Assembly (NCBI GenBank): GCA_031553935.1
Contig: JAVBKS010000005.1
Location: 1-64,000, forward strand
Reading direction: 5' to 3'
DNA length: 64,000 bases
Origin: JAISDD01 sp031553935
GTDB lineage: Bacteria; Bacillota; Syntrophomonadia; Syntrophomonadales; Syntrophomonadaceae
The stretch's first letter is position 1. Every line of letters starts with the position of its first letter. The notes below the pieces were generated by a model, which made no database searches, was not told where the DNA came from, and saw only the letters and a list, made by a program, of their open reading frames with translations. The position numbers were made by a program, and so were the translations under genes. Positions 45,284 through 54,266 of this stretch are shown here, piece after piece.

Positions 45284-46150
45284 CTATTCTTGGGAACTAA
45301 AGGGGTCAATTATTTTGCGAATACAAGTGCCCATCTGGTCAAAGAGAATCACCGTAAGAAGAAGCCCAAAGCCAGGTAGAAAAGAAAGCCACCACATGCC
45401 CAGAGACAGATATTTTAAACTTTCAGAGAGAATAATCCCAATAGCCGGTAGTTCTGGGGGCAAACCAAAGCCTAAAAACGTTAAGCCAGCTTCATGAAGT
45501 ATAGCGTGGGGAAACAACAAGACAAAGCCTACAAAAAGCTGGGGAAATATATGGGGAAGCATATGGCGTTTAACAATACTTAAGGGACTTTGCCCTAACT
45601 TTTGAGCAGTTCTTATATAGAGCGCTTCTCTTAATTGAATAATTTCAATCCTTAGAATTCGGGTCAAAGCTGGCCAATGAGAAACTGCCAGGGCAATGGT
45701 TATCCCGTAAAGGCCTTTACCTAAAGCAAATGAAATAAGTAACAAGAGCAGAATATGCGGTATACTTAGGACCACATCAATTAATAAGCTTACTGCGGCA
45801 TCGACGCCTTTGCCCAGAGTAGCTGCAGCTGCTGCCAGAATGATGGCAATGGTTGAGCTTGCTGCCGCGGCAACAATTCCAATTAAGATGCTAATCGATA
45901 ATCCGCTCAGAGTCCTAGCCAGCATATCCCGTCCCAACCAATCGGTCCCAAAGGGGTGTTTAAGACTTGGGGGGAGGTTCTTCTGAGTGAAATCACTCAA
46001 GGCAGCCACATCACTCAGAAGAAAACCTAATAATACGATAACGATTAAAAAAAGCAGAGTAGTACTCAGAAGCAGATAAGTCTTTTTCCTTTGGTTTAGC
46101 ATTCGTTTGGGGGGCGCGTTAAAAACCATAACCGAGTTTTGTTTATTCAT
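45284..46150 (-). CDS. ABC transporter permease (NikC/DppC-like)
   Basis: The 288-residue permease has about six membrane segments and the DppC/NikC opening HPFGTDWLGRDMLARTLSG. The EAA loop region (EALYIRTAQKLGQSPLSIVKRHMLP) contacts the ATPases. ATG 46150 has GGAGG 8 nt upstream and overlaps the end of the first permease gene by 8 nt. Confidence 0.92.
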   Translation of the reverse strand: MNKQNSVMVFNAPPKRMLNQRKKTYLLLSTTLLFLIVIVLLGFLLSDVAALSDFTQKNLPPSLKHPFGTDWLGRDMLARTLSGLSISILIGIVAAAASSTIAIILAAAAATLGKGVDAAVSLLIDVVLSIPHILLLLLISFALGKGLYGITIALAVSHWPALTRILRIEIIQLREALYIRTAQKLGQSPLSIVKRHMLPHIFPQLFVGFVLLFPHAILHEAGLTFLGFGLPPELPAIGIILSESLKYLSLGMWWLSFLPGFGLLLTVILFDQMGTCIRKIIDPFSSQE

Positions 46151-47150
46151 AAGTATTAGTCCTCCGGATTCGAGGATCAAAAATCAGATATGAAATATTG
46201 GCTATGGTATTGCCACAGAATACGAAAGCAGCACTAATCACTGCAATTCCAAGCAATAAGGGGATATCTCCTCGAAGGCCTGATTCAACAGCTGCCTGCC
46301 CTAAACCGGGATAGGAAAATACTTGCTCAATCAGAACTGAGCCGCCAAAGATTTCGCTTAAAGATGCAAACTGGAGGGTTATGGCCGGAAACATGATATT
46401 TCGTAACCCATGGTGTTTAACAATTGAAACTAAGTTTTGTCCCCGAGCGCGCGCAAACACGAAATAGTCCTCAGCCATAATAGCAATCATTTTTTCCCTG
46501 GTATGAAGAGTAATATTGGCGACCCCGATAATGCTTAGGGTAAGAGCAGGTAAGAACAAATGTTTTAAACTATCTAGTATCGTTACTTGTGATGCATTGA
46601 TGCCAATGGGAACACTTAGCCCGATAGGGAAAAGCTGAAGCTGCACGGAAAACACTATGAGTATGAGTAATGCTAGCCAAAATGGCGGGGTACTGATTAA
46701 TAATAGAGCATAGCCTTTTACTAAATGGTCAATAATTTTTCCTTGGAATAAACCGGCGATAATACCCAATACAAAGCCTAAGAACCCTGAAATAATCCAG
46801 GCGGTTAGCATTAAGAGCAGTGAATTAAGCACTTTATCGGATATAACAGTGGCCACAGCTTGCCTATAGATTAGTGAAGTGCCCATATCTCCTTTAACAA
46901 AATCCGAAAACCAATTCAGATATCTTTCATGACGAGGAACATCAAGACCAAAATACGACTGCAATTTCTGCATGGTCTCAGCACTTATGTTATTAAAACC
47001 TATTTCACCGACATAAGCCTGAACCGGATCGATAGGAGACATGCTCACTAAAATAAAGGCAATAATGCTGACAGCAATAATGACTCCAATAAAGCGAATA
47101 AAACTGTTGAGTAAAACTCTTAATAACCTAACAGGCTTAAAAAAACTCAT
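46143..47150 (-). CDS. ABC transporter permease (NikB/DppB-like)
   Basis: The 335-residue permease has the family N-terminus, an outer loop with GLDVPRHERYLNWFSDFVKG, and the EAA motif ARARGQNLVSIVKHHGLRN. Start ATG 47150 forms ATGA with the stop of the binding-protein gene. It pairs with the second permease. Confidence 0.92.
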   Translation of the reverse strand: MSFFKPVRLLRVLLNSFIRFIGVIIAVSIIAFILVSMSPIDPVQAYVGEIGFNNISAETMQKLQSYFGLDVPRHERYLNWFSDFVKGDMGTSLIYRQAVATVISDKVLNSLLLMLTAWIISGFLGFVLGIIAGLFQGKIIDHLVKGYALLLISTPPFWLALLILIVFSVQLQLFPIGLSVPIGINASQVTILDSLKHLFLPALTLSIIGVANITLHTREKMIAIMAEDYFVFARARGQNLVSIVKHHGLRNIMFPAITLQFASLSEIFGGSVLIEQVFSYPGLGQAAVESGLRGDIPLLLGIAVISAAFVFCGNTIANISYLIFDPRIRRTNTYE

Positions 47151-48757
47151 TGTTCCCAGTACCATTGGTCGACATTATTCAAAATCGTCCAGCCATAACC
47201 ATGAGGATGAATCTTTTTATCAATTAGCTGCAAATTTTCTTTTGCAAAATAAACATGATTGATTTGTACTAGCCATACCCAAGGCGAATCGCCCATGGGT
47301 GCAACTCCTTGACTTCCGTCCCAATATACTTTGTTCCAATAAGGATAAGAGGCTTCAACCCTTGAAGCGGACAATGCCTGATCGATATAGTGATCAACTG
47401 TGGAATTGGAATAGCTTGCACGATTTTTACCAGTATAGTAATGGCTTATGAGCCCCGCCGGAGAATGCATTCCAGCTCCGAAAAGATGGGGAGTCTTATA
47501 GCAGAGGTTTTGAATTTGATCCCAGCTGGATCCAATCGGATTTACTTTTATGCCAACATCGTGAAGCATTTCTTTTACTGCCATCACTAGGCCAGTACGA
47601 ACGGAGTCGGAAGCGATGTACAGCAAGTCGAATTCCGCAGGTACCAGATTTTTTTCATAAACGCCAGCTGCATTTATTTTCCAGCCGTCGGCTTCCAAAA
47701 TCGATCGGGCTTTGCTAGGATCAAAAGGTACTTGCATATTGGTATTATCCCAAGGCTCATTCTTACTATCGCTGTAGGCGACGGTTCCGTGACCCAGCAG
47801 CACATTTGCTACCAGTTTTTCTCTGTCTATGGCATAGGAAATCGCTTGACGGAGAGCACGTTCAGCTGTTACGTTGTTACCGGCAGGCAGACTATTGCCG
47901 TTAGAATTAATGGCAGTATGATTTCCAGCCAGGATACAGGGCATATTAATACCGCGGATGTCAACCGAGGGAAAAGACAAAATTTTGTAACCATCAATCG
48001 AATTAGCTGTATAATGAGGCGCAGTATATGCTACATCAATTTGTCCAGATTTTGCAGCTGCATAAGAAGCATCTTCGGACATAAAAACAATAGTGACCTT
48101 TTTAATTTTGGGTGCTTCGCCATAATAGTTCGGATTGGCTTCCAAAATGACTTGTTCACCTTTATCCCATTGGGAAAGCAAGTATCGCCCTGAACCAATT
48201 GGTTTTCGTCCGTATGTTTCGGCGTTATAAGCATGTTCTGGAACAATACCTATTACTGCGGCCAAGTAAGCGAAAGGAGAATAAGGGCGTTTCAAGTGAA
48301 AAACCACGCGCTGATCGCTTACGACTTCAACCGAATCTAACATAGATAGATCGGTCTCTGTTACTTGCAGGAGAGCATTATTGTAGGTAAAAGCTACATC
48401 AGAGGCTTTTAAAGGGGCATCATCACTAAATTTTATATCGGGTTTAATGTCGAAAGTCCAGGTCAGCCCATCTGAGGATATCGAATAACTGCTAGCTAGA
48501 TCATACCCGATAGTCAAATCATCATTAGTACGCAGCAAAGTACTTTGAATTAGTGGATCGTGAGTGTGTTCACCGGCAGCCCATCCCATTATAGGATCAA
48601 AGCCTGATTGAGGCTCTGAATTCTTATCCATGGTTATCACAATAGCATCACTGCTTGATGCAGGGGAGACGTTTCGCTTAGTGCAACCAGGAATAATTAG
48701 CAGCAAAGAGATAATTAAACAAAGACTCAAAGGCAAAAAATATGGTTTTCTTCTCAA
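47147..48757 (-). CDS. Nickel/peptide-type substrate-binding lipoprotein (SBP family 5)
   Basis: The 536-residue extracellular binding protein starts at TTG 48757 with AAAGGAG 8 nt upstream; an upstream ATG lacks a site. Its signal peptide ends LLLIIPGC, a lipobox, so it is membrane-anchored. The body has FDIKPDIKFSDDAPLKASDV and PFDPSKARSILEADGWK, typical of family 5. Gene order SBP-permease-permease-ATPase-ATPase is that of nikABCDE, but peptides cannot be excluded as ligand. Confidence 0.9.
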   Translation of the reverse strand: MRRKPYFLPLSLCLIISLLLIIPGCTKRNVSPASSSDAIVITMDKNSEPQSGFDPIMGWAAGEHTHDPLIQSTLLRTNDDLTIGYDLASSYSISSDGLTWTFDIKPDIKFSDDAPLKASDVAFTYNNALLQVTETDLSMLDSVEVVSDQRVVFHLKRPYSPFAYLAAVIGIVPEHAYNAETYGRKPIGSGRYLLSQWDKGEQVILEANPNYYGEAPKIKKVTIVFMSEDASYAAAKSGQIDVAYTAPHYTANSIDGYKILSFPSVDIRGINMPCILAGNHTAINSNGNSLPAGNNVTAERALRQAISYAIDREKLVANVLLGHGTVAYSDSKNEPWDNTNMQVPFDPSKARSILEADGWKINAAGVYEKNLVPAEFDLLYIASDSVRTGLVMAVKEMLHDVGIKVNPIGSSWDQIQNLCYKTPHLFGAGMHSPAGLISHYYTGKNRASYSNSTVDHYIDQALSASRVEASYPYWNKVYWDGSQGVAPMGDSPWVWLVQINHVYFAKENLQLIDKKIHPHGYGWTILNNVDQWYWEQ

Positions 48758-48786
48758 AAAAAGCACTCCTTTATTTATGTTATCCA

Positions 48787-48813
48787 AATAAAAAAAGATT
48801 GGAAATTCCAACC
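48787..48813 (-). terminator. Terminator-like hairpin in importer leader
   Basis: On the minus strand GGTTGG and CCAATC can pair around a short loop, followed by a T7 run, between promoter and first gene. A second hairpin, TGCGC-N5-GCGCA (48825-48839), lies upstream. Together these suggest an attenuator; no known riboswitch class is recognised. Confidence 0.4.
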
Positions 48814-48876
48814 TTCTTGGTGAGTGCGCGTCTTGCGCAATTATTTATGAAAATGTAATTAAATAGGGCACGCCAA

Positions 48877-48932
48877 GTGTATTTCATATACACATTATTT
48901 GTAATAATACCGTAATGAATTCATACTGTCAA
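48877..48932 (-). promoter_or_regulatory. Promoter and candidate operator of the importer operon
   Basis: On the minus strand TTGACA (48927-48932) and TATTAT (48904-48909) are 17 nt apart. The spacer contains GTATGAATTCATTAC, close to a palindrome, and just downstream GTGTAT-ATGAA-ATACAC (48877-48893) is a perfect 6-bp inverted repeat. These may bind a metal regulator such as NikR, but neither shows the spacing of the NikR consensus. Confidence 0.6.
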
Positions 48933-49055
48933 TAATTTGTATATGCATTTTTCGTTTGTGCATTTATCTTTTTGAAGTGAGATAGTATCATTAATTTGAT
49001 AGGGATAATAATAATTGCTTATAAAGCAAATTTAAAAAAATTTAAGGAGGCTTTC

Positions 49056-49526
49056 ATGACAGAGCAACCTAGATCCAGCAATTGTTTTCTTTGCGGCAGA
49101 GACAATTTACACGGCCTTAAGCTAACTTGGCACTCCGATTTCGATAAAATGCAAGTGTGGACAGAAGCGGAGATTGCTGAACATTTTAATGGATTTGATG
49201 GAATAGTTCATGGCGGAATCATAGCAGCATTATTGGATGAGACTGCCTGTAGAGCCGTTGCACTGCAAGAAAAGGAATTGTACTTTCTTGACCCAAGTTT
49301 TGTTACCGGGGGTATTGATATAAAATATCACCATCCGACTCCAACCTGCACCCCAATAAGAGTAATTTCTTGGATAAAGAAATCCACACCTAAGTATTAT
49401 GTAAATGAAGCTAAAATTGAATTGCTCGATGGAACTGTAACCGCAACGGCTAAAGCACTGATGATCAGGATCGATAAAGAGTTCAAGAACAAGCACTTTA
49501 AATCAAGCAAATCACCGTATCAATAG
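49056..49526 (+). CDS. PaaI-type hotdog thioesterase
   Basis: The 156-residue protein has the hotdog motif GIVHGGIIAALLDETACRA and an N-terminal CFLCGRDNLHGL segment, typical of the PaaI/acyl-CoA thioesterase group. It probably hydrolyses acyl-CoA esters; the substrate is unknown. ATG 49056 has AAGGAGG upstream. It is monocistronic. Confidence 0.88.
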   Translation: MTEQPRSSNCFLCGRDNLHGLKLTWHSDFDKMQVWTEAEIAEHFNGFDGIVHGGIIAALLDETACRAVALQEKELYFLDPSFVTGGIDIKYHHPTPTCTPIRVISWIKKSTPKYYVNEAKIELLDGTVTATAKALMIRIDKEFKNKHFKSSKSPYQ

Positions 49527-49731
49527 AAGTTTATTACAATTTTTTATGCACATATTCTGGGGAGGATTTGAAGAAACATGATTTAAGAATTTGATTATGA
49601 CTTTATCTTCTAGGCACGAATACTAACTTGAACAGGGTATTTCTGGGTTAACGATAAGTGATGTCTCACTAGATATATGAATTTGAAGCATCTCAATTAT
49701 CAAAATCTATGTTAGGGATGATGGATGTGGT

Positions 49732-50742
49732 CTAGTCGCCGATGATGAGGTCGAAATTATCTAGTATGGCTAAAAGCCTGAAATTGATGTCTTCATTAAT
49801 GGCTTTGTGCTCTATCCAACTGTCACTTAAACTATAACAGTTAATTAAAAGGTTATAGTTATTATGATTGAAACTATCAAGGGTTACCAACATTTTATTG
49901 GGTTCAAGCTGGGGATGAGAAGACAACATTTTCTTAATCTCATTGATACAATTCTCCAAAACAGGCCGGGGGGTTTTAGTGCTAATACTGATTGTATAAG
50001 TAATATGTCTTTTGCCGGAACTGGAGTAATTAGTGATCGGCTCGTTAGCTAATGTAGAGTTGGGAACAGTTACAACGGCCTCAGTAAATGACCTGACCCT
50101 GGTACTGCGAAAAGTTATATCTGTTACAAAACCCTCAGCGCTCGGGGTTGAAATAAGGTCACCTATTTTAAATGGTTTTTCCATAATTATTACAACACCG
50201 CCAAAGATATTGGCAATTGCATCTTTGGCAGCTAAGGCAAAGGCTAAGCCCCCTAAGCCTAAACCGGCAACGAAACCATTAACATCATAACCCCATTCCT
50301 TGGCAATAATAACCAGAGCAAAGGCTAAGACCAATAGCCTAAGAGTTTTCGAAAAGAAGGCGATAATGTCATTGTCTATCCTATAATAGTGCTTCATTTC
50401 ATCAGCAAAAACCGAGTGATTTCCGCAGAGATTATATAGTGCCCAAGTGATTGCTATAATAAATAAGGAGCGATAGAGCTTAGCGAACACTATGATTACA
50501 TTTTCGCTTATTGGCAGATAGCGAAAAGCTAAATAGACGCCACTGGCAATAACGATTAAACTAACCGGCTTTATAAGTGCAGCTAACATATGCTCGTCAA
50601 TCTCATCGGCAGAATGTCTTGCACGCCGAAAAATTACTTTGGCTAAAAGTAAAGAAATAAGCTTATTTATGACTAAGGTGGCAAGTATAATAGTAGAAAA
50701 CCAAACTAGAGGTTCCATATACAATTGCAAAATGTTAATCAT
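49732..50742 (-). CDS. MscS-family mechanosensitive ion channel
   Basis: The 336-residue protein has about four N-terminal membrane helices, then the pore helix with GLGLGGLAFALAAKDAIANI and the MscS beta domain FKIGDLISTPSAEGFVTDI and VPNSTLANEPI. It opens under membrane tension to release solutes. The length fits YnaI/YbdG-like forms more than E. coli MscS (286 residues). ATG 50742 has GGAGGGTAAGG upstream. Confidence 0.93.
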   Translation of the reverse strand: MINILQLYMEPLVWFSTIILATLVINKLISLLLAKVIFRRARHSADEIDEHMLAALIKPVSLIVIASGVYLAFRYLPISENVIIVFAKLYRSLFIIAITWALYNLCGNHSVFADEMKHYYRIDNDIIAFFSKTLRLLVLAFALVIIAKEWGYDVNGFVAGLGLGGLAFALAAKDAIANIFGGVVIIMEKPFKIGDLISTPSAEGFVTDITFRSTRVRSFTEAVVTVPNSTLANEPITNYSSSGKRHITYTISISTKTPRPVLENCINEIKKMLSSHPQLEPNKMLVTLDSFNHNNYNLLINCYSLSDSWIEHKAINEDINFRLLAILDNFDLIIGD

Positions 50743-50880
50743 TTTCCTTACCCTCCTATTATCAAGAGATTTCAAGTTTTTTTATTGCTTAGCTGTCTTA
50801 TTTAAAACGGCATAAGTTTATAGTTAGATCCTTGGACGCATAATTACTTTGAAATATACCAATGCGAGAGCAAAGATTAT

Positions 50881-51276
50881 TTATTTTGAAGGTTTAGAGC
50901 GCTTCTGCTTATCGGCTATTTTTTCTTCCCGAGCTCTTAAAACGTACAATAGTATTGACCTGATGGTTTCATTAGGAAGCGGTTGATTGAGTGGGAATTG
51001 GATAGTTCCCTTGGAAATTTTGTATTGCTGAAGCGCTTCTAAATGAGCATTGATTGCTTCTGGGCCGGGATAAAAGCCGAGGTGGTTTTTAAAGGCGGCA
51101 AAATGAACCAGGTTTCCGTGCCAAGCAAAAGTTGGCATCTGATAAGATATCTTCTCTTCAGCTTGGGGAATAACTTCCTTGATCAGTGAACGTAGATTAT
51201 TCAGTTTATCTTGAATTCCCAGCGGAAACCTTAGTATATACTCATCGATATTGACGAATTCGACTTTCTTATCCAT
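50881..51276 (-). CDS. DUF1801/YdhG-family protein
   Basis: The 131-residue protein has the frataxin-like DUF1801 pattern: LRSLIKEVIPQAEEKISYQM, PTFAWHGNLVHFAAFKNHLG and the C-terminal GTIQFPLNQPLP. A role in iron delivery has been suggested for YdhG of Bacillus, unproven here. It closely follows the nuclease gene and may be co-transcribed with it. Confidence 0.85.
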   Translation of the reverse strand: MDKKVEFVNIDEYILRFPLGIQDKLNNLRSLIKEVIPQAEEKISYQMPTFAWHGNLVHFAAFKNHLGFYPGPEAINAHLEALQQYKISKGTIQFPLNQPLPNETIRSILLYVLRAREEKIADKQKRSKPSK

Positions 51277-51290
51277 CTTAATCCTCTCTA

Positions 51291-52058
51291 TTATAGTTTA
51301 CTTTTTCGAAAGCCTGCGGCTTCAGCTTCTTTTTCTGAGGTAAAGTACTCTTCGGCAACGGTTTGGTCATAATACCTGCCTCCAGGAACATGGTATATTT
51401 TCTCACCTTTACTATTGATATTGCCTTTAATATCTCCGGTATGTTCTGGTACAGCGGTATTTAATTGATAAGACCATAATCCGGCTTGGGTTTCCCGAGC
51501 TTCAGCAGCAAACTTCGTAAATAACTCCGCATATCTGACATCGGGCGGGTAAGTGGCCACTTGAGCATAGCCTGCCAGAATCAACTTGCTGTTATACATC
51601 GAATTACGGATTTGATCTGAATCATCTAAGCTGGTAGGCTGGTCAAGCCACACATAACGTAACAAGCGGCCATAGCGATCGGTTTCAGAGACATCCTTTT
51701 GTAAATAAACTATCTGATTTTCTTTAAGCTGGGAATCGGTGTATTCGCTTGCCTTTTTACCATAATCCGTGTTTCTATTTGGATCTGGATGAACTGACTC
51801 CGGGGTATCGACAAGTATTAAGCGCACTCTTTTTTCTTCATTACCGACTTTGACAATTAAGGTATCACCATCCACGACCCTAACCAAGGTTGCGGATTCC
51901 AACAGGCCAGGACGGGGAGCTTCATTTGTTGACGGCGAACATGAAAATATTGCAAAAGACAATACTATTAAACAAAGGTAAACAAAAATCTTTTTTTCAT
52001 GCAAAAGCAAAGCAATAGACCTCTTAATTAATGTAATAAACAACATAAGTCTACCCAT
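51291..52058 (-). CDS. Staphylococcal-nuclease-like secreted lipoprotein
   Basis: The 255-residue protein has an N-terminal membrane/signal segment with a lipobox-like LSFAIFSC, then a thermonuclease domain: VVDGDTLIVKV, VRLILVDTPES with catalytic Arg, Asp and Glu, and DRYGRLLRYVW with the second Arg. A C-terminal segment follows (YHVPGGRYYDQTVAEEYFTS, Ada-like/excalibur-type). It probably cuts DNA and RNA outside the membrane with calcium. The exact start is unsure, as no strong ribosome binding site is seen. Confidence 0.85.
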   Translation of the reverse strand: MGRLMLFITLIKRSIALLLHEKKIFVYLCLIVLSFAIFSCSPSTNEAPRPGLLESATLVRVVDGDTLIVKVGNEEKRVRLILVDTPESVHPDPNRNTDYGKKASEYTDSQLKENQIVYLQKDVSETDRYGRLLRYVWLDQPTSLDDSDQIRNSMYNSKLILAGYAQVATYPPDVRYAELFTKFAAEARETQAGLWSYQLNTAVPEHTGDIKGNINSKGEKIYHVPGGRYYDQTVAEEYFTSEKEAEAAGFRKSKL

Positions 52059-52273
52059 AAACTGCGGCAGGCGTCAATAATATTATAGTAATGAATAAAG
52101 TGATGAAAAGCTATTGCGCATTACAGTTGCATAAAATTTATGGCTAGTGACGAAAAAGAATTCACCAATAAACTAACAAAATAGGACCCGAAGAAGTAAA
52201 ATTAAAGGAGATCGAAGCAGTGGGTCAATTGACTGGATTAACGCAAAACTAATTCCAAAAGGTGGGAACAATA

Positions 52274-52807
52274 ATGGCAAAAAAGGCTCGTAAAATGCTC
52301 GGTGATGTAAATGCCCCGGTAACAGTAACGCTTATGCGCTTAATTGACACCCAGAATAAAACAACCATCAGTAATTGGTGCCTAAGCTACGCCGAAGCGA
52401 ACATTCTGCCGATATTTGAGAAACACTGTCCCAACGATGAACGTCCTCGAAACGCCTTAAAGGCTGCTCGTGAATATTTAGAAGGACATGTAAAGTTAGC
52501 CGCGGTCAAAAAAACTATGCTAAGTGAATGCCAGGCAGCAGCGCGTGAGCTTGAAGATAACCCTATTGCCCAAGCAGCTGCTCGTGCGTGTGGGCTTGGA
52601 GCTGCTGTAGTTCATACCCTGACCCATTCCTTAGGGTTATACTTTTATAGTGCAGCAGCCATTGCCTATGACCGCGTTGGAGTAAATGAAAGCCCCGATG
52701 TATATTACGAAATTGCCGAAGAAGTATGCAGAAACATGACCGCAGCTCTAAAAGCAGTCGCTGTAGAGAACGAAACTAACCCGGCAAAGATTAAATGGAG
52801 TTGTTAG
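52274..52807 (+). CDS. Imm-5-like putative immunity protein
   Basis: The 177-residue helical protein shows the Imm-5-like pattern: PNDERPRNALKAAREYLEGH, AQAAARACGLGAAVVHTLTH and SLGLYFYSAAAIAYDRVG. Such proteins are linked to polymorphic toxins, yet no toxin gene is near, so its role is open. ATG 52274 has AAGGTGG upstream. Confidence 0.75.
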   Translation: MAKKARKMLGDVNAPVTVTLMRLIDTQNKTTISNWCLSYAEANILPIFEKHCPNDERPRNALKAAREYLEGHVKLAAVKKTMLSECQAAARELEDNPIAQAAARACGLGAAVVHTLTHSLGLYFYSAAAIAYDRVGVNESPDVYYEIAEEVCRNMTAALKAVAVENETNPAKIKWSC

Positions 52808-53047
52808 TTTAGCCGGTATCGTAATACTTGACGATTTTACTGCAAAGGTATTATTCTTTGCGTAAAAAACATTTATTCAATTCTGCGTCTTTTTTGCAGG
52901 TTGCTATGCATTTATTAATAAAAAAATAGTGAGCAGAACTCATTTTCAAAGATTAGAGAAATGTTTTGCACTGGTTTAATCTTTAGGTAAGCTGTGCTGA
53001 ATTGCATGCAACAGTAAAGCTAGTTGAATTGATGGGAGGAAAAAAGT

Positions 53048-53269
53048 ATGGCAATAACTAGCATACCCATCGGCAGTGAATTAGTAGTAAGGGTTCAAAA
53101 TGATGCCGGAACTGGATATTTAGCACGTCGTTATCAAGATGTAAAGCCAAATGCCAGTGATGCAGATGTATATGATGTTGCTAACGGGCCAAATGGTTTA
53201 GCAAGATTGCAAAACCGAGCGCTAATCTCAGTTATTCGCAGCAATGACTACGAAATCCAAGATAGCTAG
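53048..53269 (+). CDS. DUF1659 protein
   Basis: The 73-residue protein has the DUF1659 pattern, opening with a beta-like SIPIGSELVVRVQND and ending with VIRSNDYEIQDS. Function unknown. It is regularly found before a DUF2922 gene and yvrJ in Firmicutes, as here. ATG follows GGAGGAAAAA. Confidence 0.85.
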   Translation: MAITSIPIGSELVVRVQNDAGTGYLARRYQDVKPNASDADVYDVANGPNGLARLQNRALISVIRSNDYEIQDS

Positions 53270-53305
53270 TTTTCTATTAATATCCGAAGAGAAGGAGGAG
53301 AAAGC

Positions 53306-53524
53306 ATGGCAAAGGTTCTTGAGATGACATTTTCAACGGAATTAGGCAGGTCTCGGACTATCAGAGTAATCGATGTAAAAGATAGTATTACCGGTGCAGA
53401 AGTTACAGCCTGTATGGATAATATATTAGCAAAGAATATATTCAGCGGCAGCGGCGGCGAACTTACCGGTAAAGCTCGAGCCCAGATAATAACAACCAGT
53501 TCCAGTGATTTGACATTAGTGTAG
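53306..53524 (+). CDS. DUF2922 protein
   Basis: The 72-residue protein has the DUF2922 pattern: LEMTFSTELGRSRTIRVIDV, then MDNILAKNIFSGSGGELTGK. Function unknown. It follows the DUF1659 gene by 36 nt with GGAGGAG upstream. A perfect palindrome AAACCCTTAAGGGTTT lies just after its stop (53534-53549). Confidence 0.85.
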   Translation: MAKVLEMTFSTELGRSRTIRVIDVKDSITGAEVTACMDNILAKNIFSGSGGELTGKARAQIITTSSSDLTLV

Positions 53525-53553
53525 CGAGAAAGAAACCCTTAAGGGTTTGAGGA

Positions 53554-53588
53554 AGTCGGGAAAGGGTGTTACACTCCCTTTCCCGACT
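53554..53588 (+). terminator. Strong hairpin between DUF2922 and yvrJ genes
   Basis: AGTCGGGAAAGGG (53554-53566) pairs with CCCTTTCCCGACT (53576-53588). The T tract is weak, so it may be a partial terminator or stabilise the upstream mRNA. Confidence 0.65.
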
Positions 53589-53770
53589 GCATAAAAAATT
53601 CATCTGCTGTGTTGGCGTCGGCGCCCGGCGATCTCTAAGTATTCTATACTTCCTTGACTGCTGGCTTCTGGTCGCCTTGCATTTGAATCTTTTTACGCTA
53701 GTCAGAGGTTTTAGGGAGTCAGGGAGGTTTCGTAACCATTAGACTGATTTGGTGCAAGGGGGGCTATTTA

Positions 53771-53917
53771 ATGGAAGAACTCTTTGGTATCATTGCCAAT
53801 GTTGGATTTCCAATTGCCGTAGCGGTGTTTCTACTGGTTCGCATTGAAAGTCGCCTGGAAAACCTAGCGGTGGCGATAAGTGAGCTGCGAGAAGCAATTG
53901 TATTATTGAAACGCTGA
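53771..53917 (+). CDS. YvrJ-family small membrane protein
   Basis: The 48-residue protein reads MEELFGIIANVGFPIAVAVF, then LLVRIESRLENLAVAISELR and a short tail. One membrane helix is followed by an amphipathic helix, the YvrJ pattern. AAGGGGGG lies upstream of the ATG. It completes the DUF1659-DUF2922-YvrJ cluster. Function unknown. Confidence 0.88.
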   Translation: MEELFGIIANVGFPIAVAVFLLVRIESRLENLAVAISELREAIVLLKR

Positions 53918-53942
53918 AGCGCATAATCTAATATTTCATGAC

Positions 53943-53980
53943 AAAACCCTCTGCAAACTCAATTTTTGCGAGGGTTTTTT
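53943..53980 (+). terminator. Rho-independent terminator
   Basis: AAAACCCTC (53943-53951) pairs with GAGGGTTTT (53970-53978), extended by more T. It ends the yvrJ transcript and separates it from the convergent AgrD-like gene. Confidence 0.88.
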
Positions 53981-54012
53981 GACAATTCTTAGTTTAATAA
54001 AAAGTCGCGAAC

Positions 54013-54156
54013 CTAGAACTTCCGTAATTTCTTCGCGCTATCCGGTAATTTTGGCTGATGTATGACTATTACGCATGTGGAATTTGCGTTGGCAGTTGTA
54101 ATAAATAAAGCGAGACTAGCCATCATTGTGCCCAATTTGACTATAAGTTTTTGCAT
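54013..54156 (-). CDS. AgrD-like cyclic lactone autoinducer precursor
   Basis: The 47-residue peptide reads MQKLIVKLGTMMASLALFIT, then TANANSTCVIVIHQPKLPDS and AKKLRKF. It has all AgrD parts: a basic amphipathic N-terminal helix, the conserved Cys28 followed by four hydrophobic residues (CVIVI, the predicted five-residue thiolactone ring), the HQPKLP recognition stretch and a charged tail. AAAGGAGG lies 7 nt before the ATG. No agrB, agrC or agrA is in the window, so processing must come from elsewhere or the gene is orphaned. Confidence 0.85.
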   Translation of the reverse strand: MQKLIVKLGTMMASLALFITTANANSTCVIVIHQPKLPDSAKKLRKF

Positions 54157-54266
54157 CTGCTTTCCTCCTTTCATTCCGTGTCTAATCTAGTTACATTAAT
54201 GTGTATTTGTTAAGCAGTTAATTTAACATATTATGACTCACACCGGGTTAAAAATGGGCTGTTCGG

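Noticed and set aside
48877..48932. Firm NikR operator
   Set aside because: The inverted repeats do not have the GTATGA-N16-TCATAC spacing, so only a generic operator is proposed.
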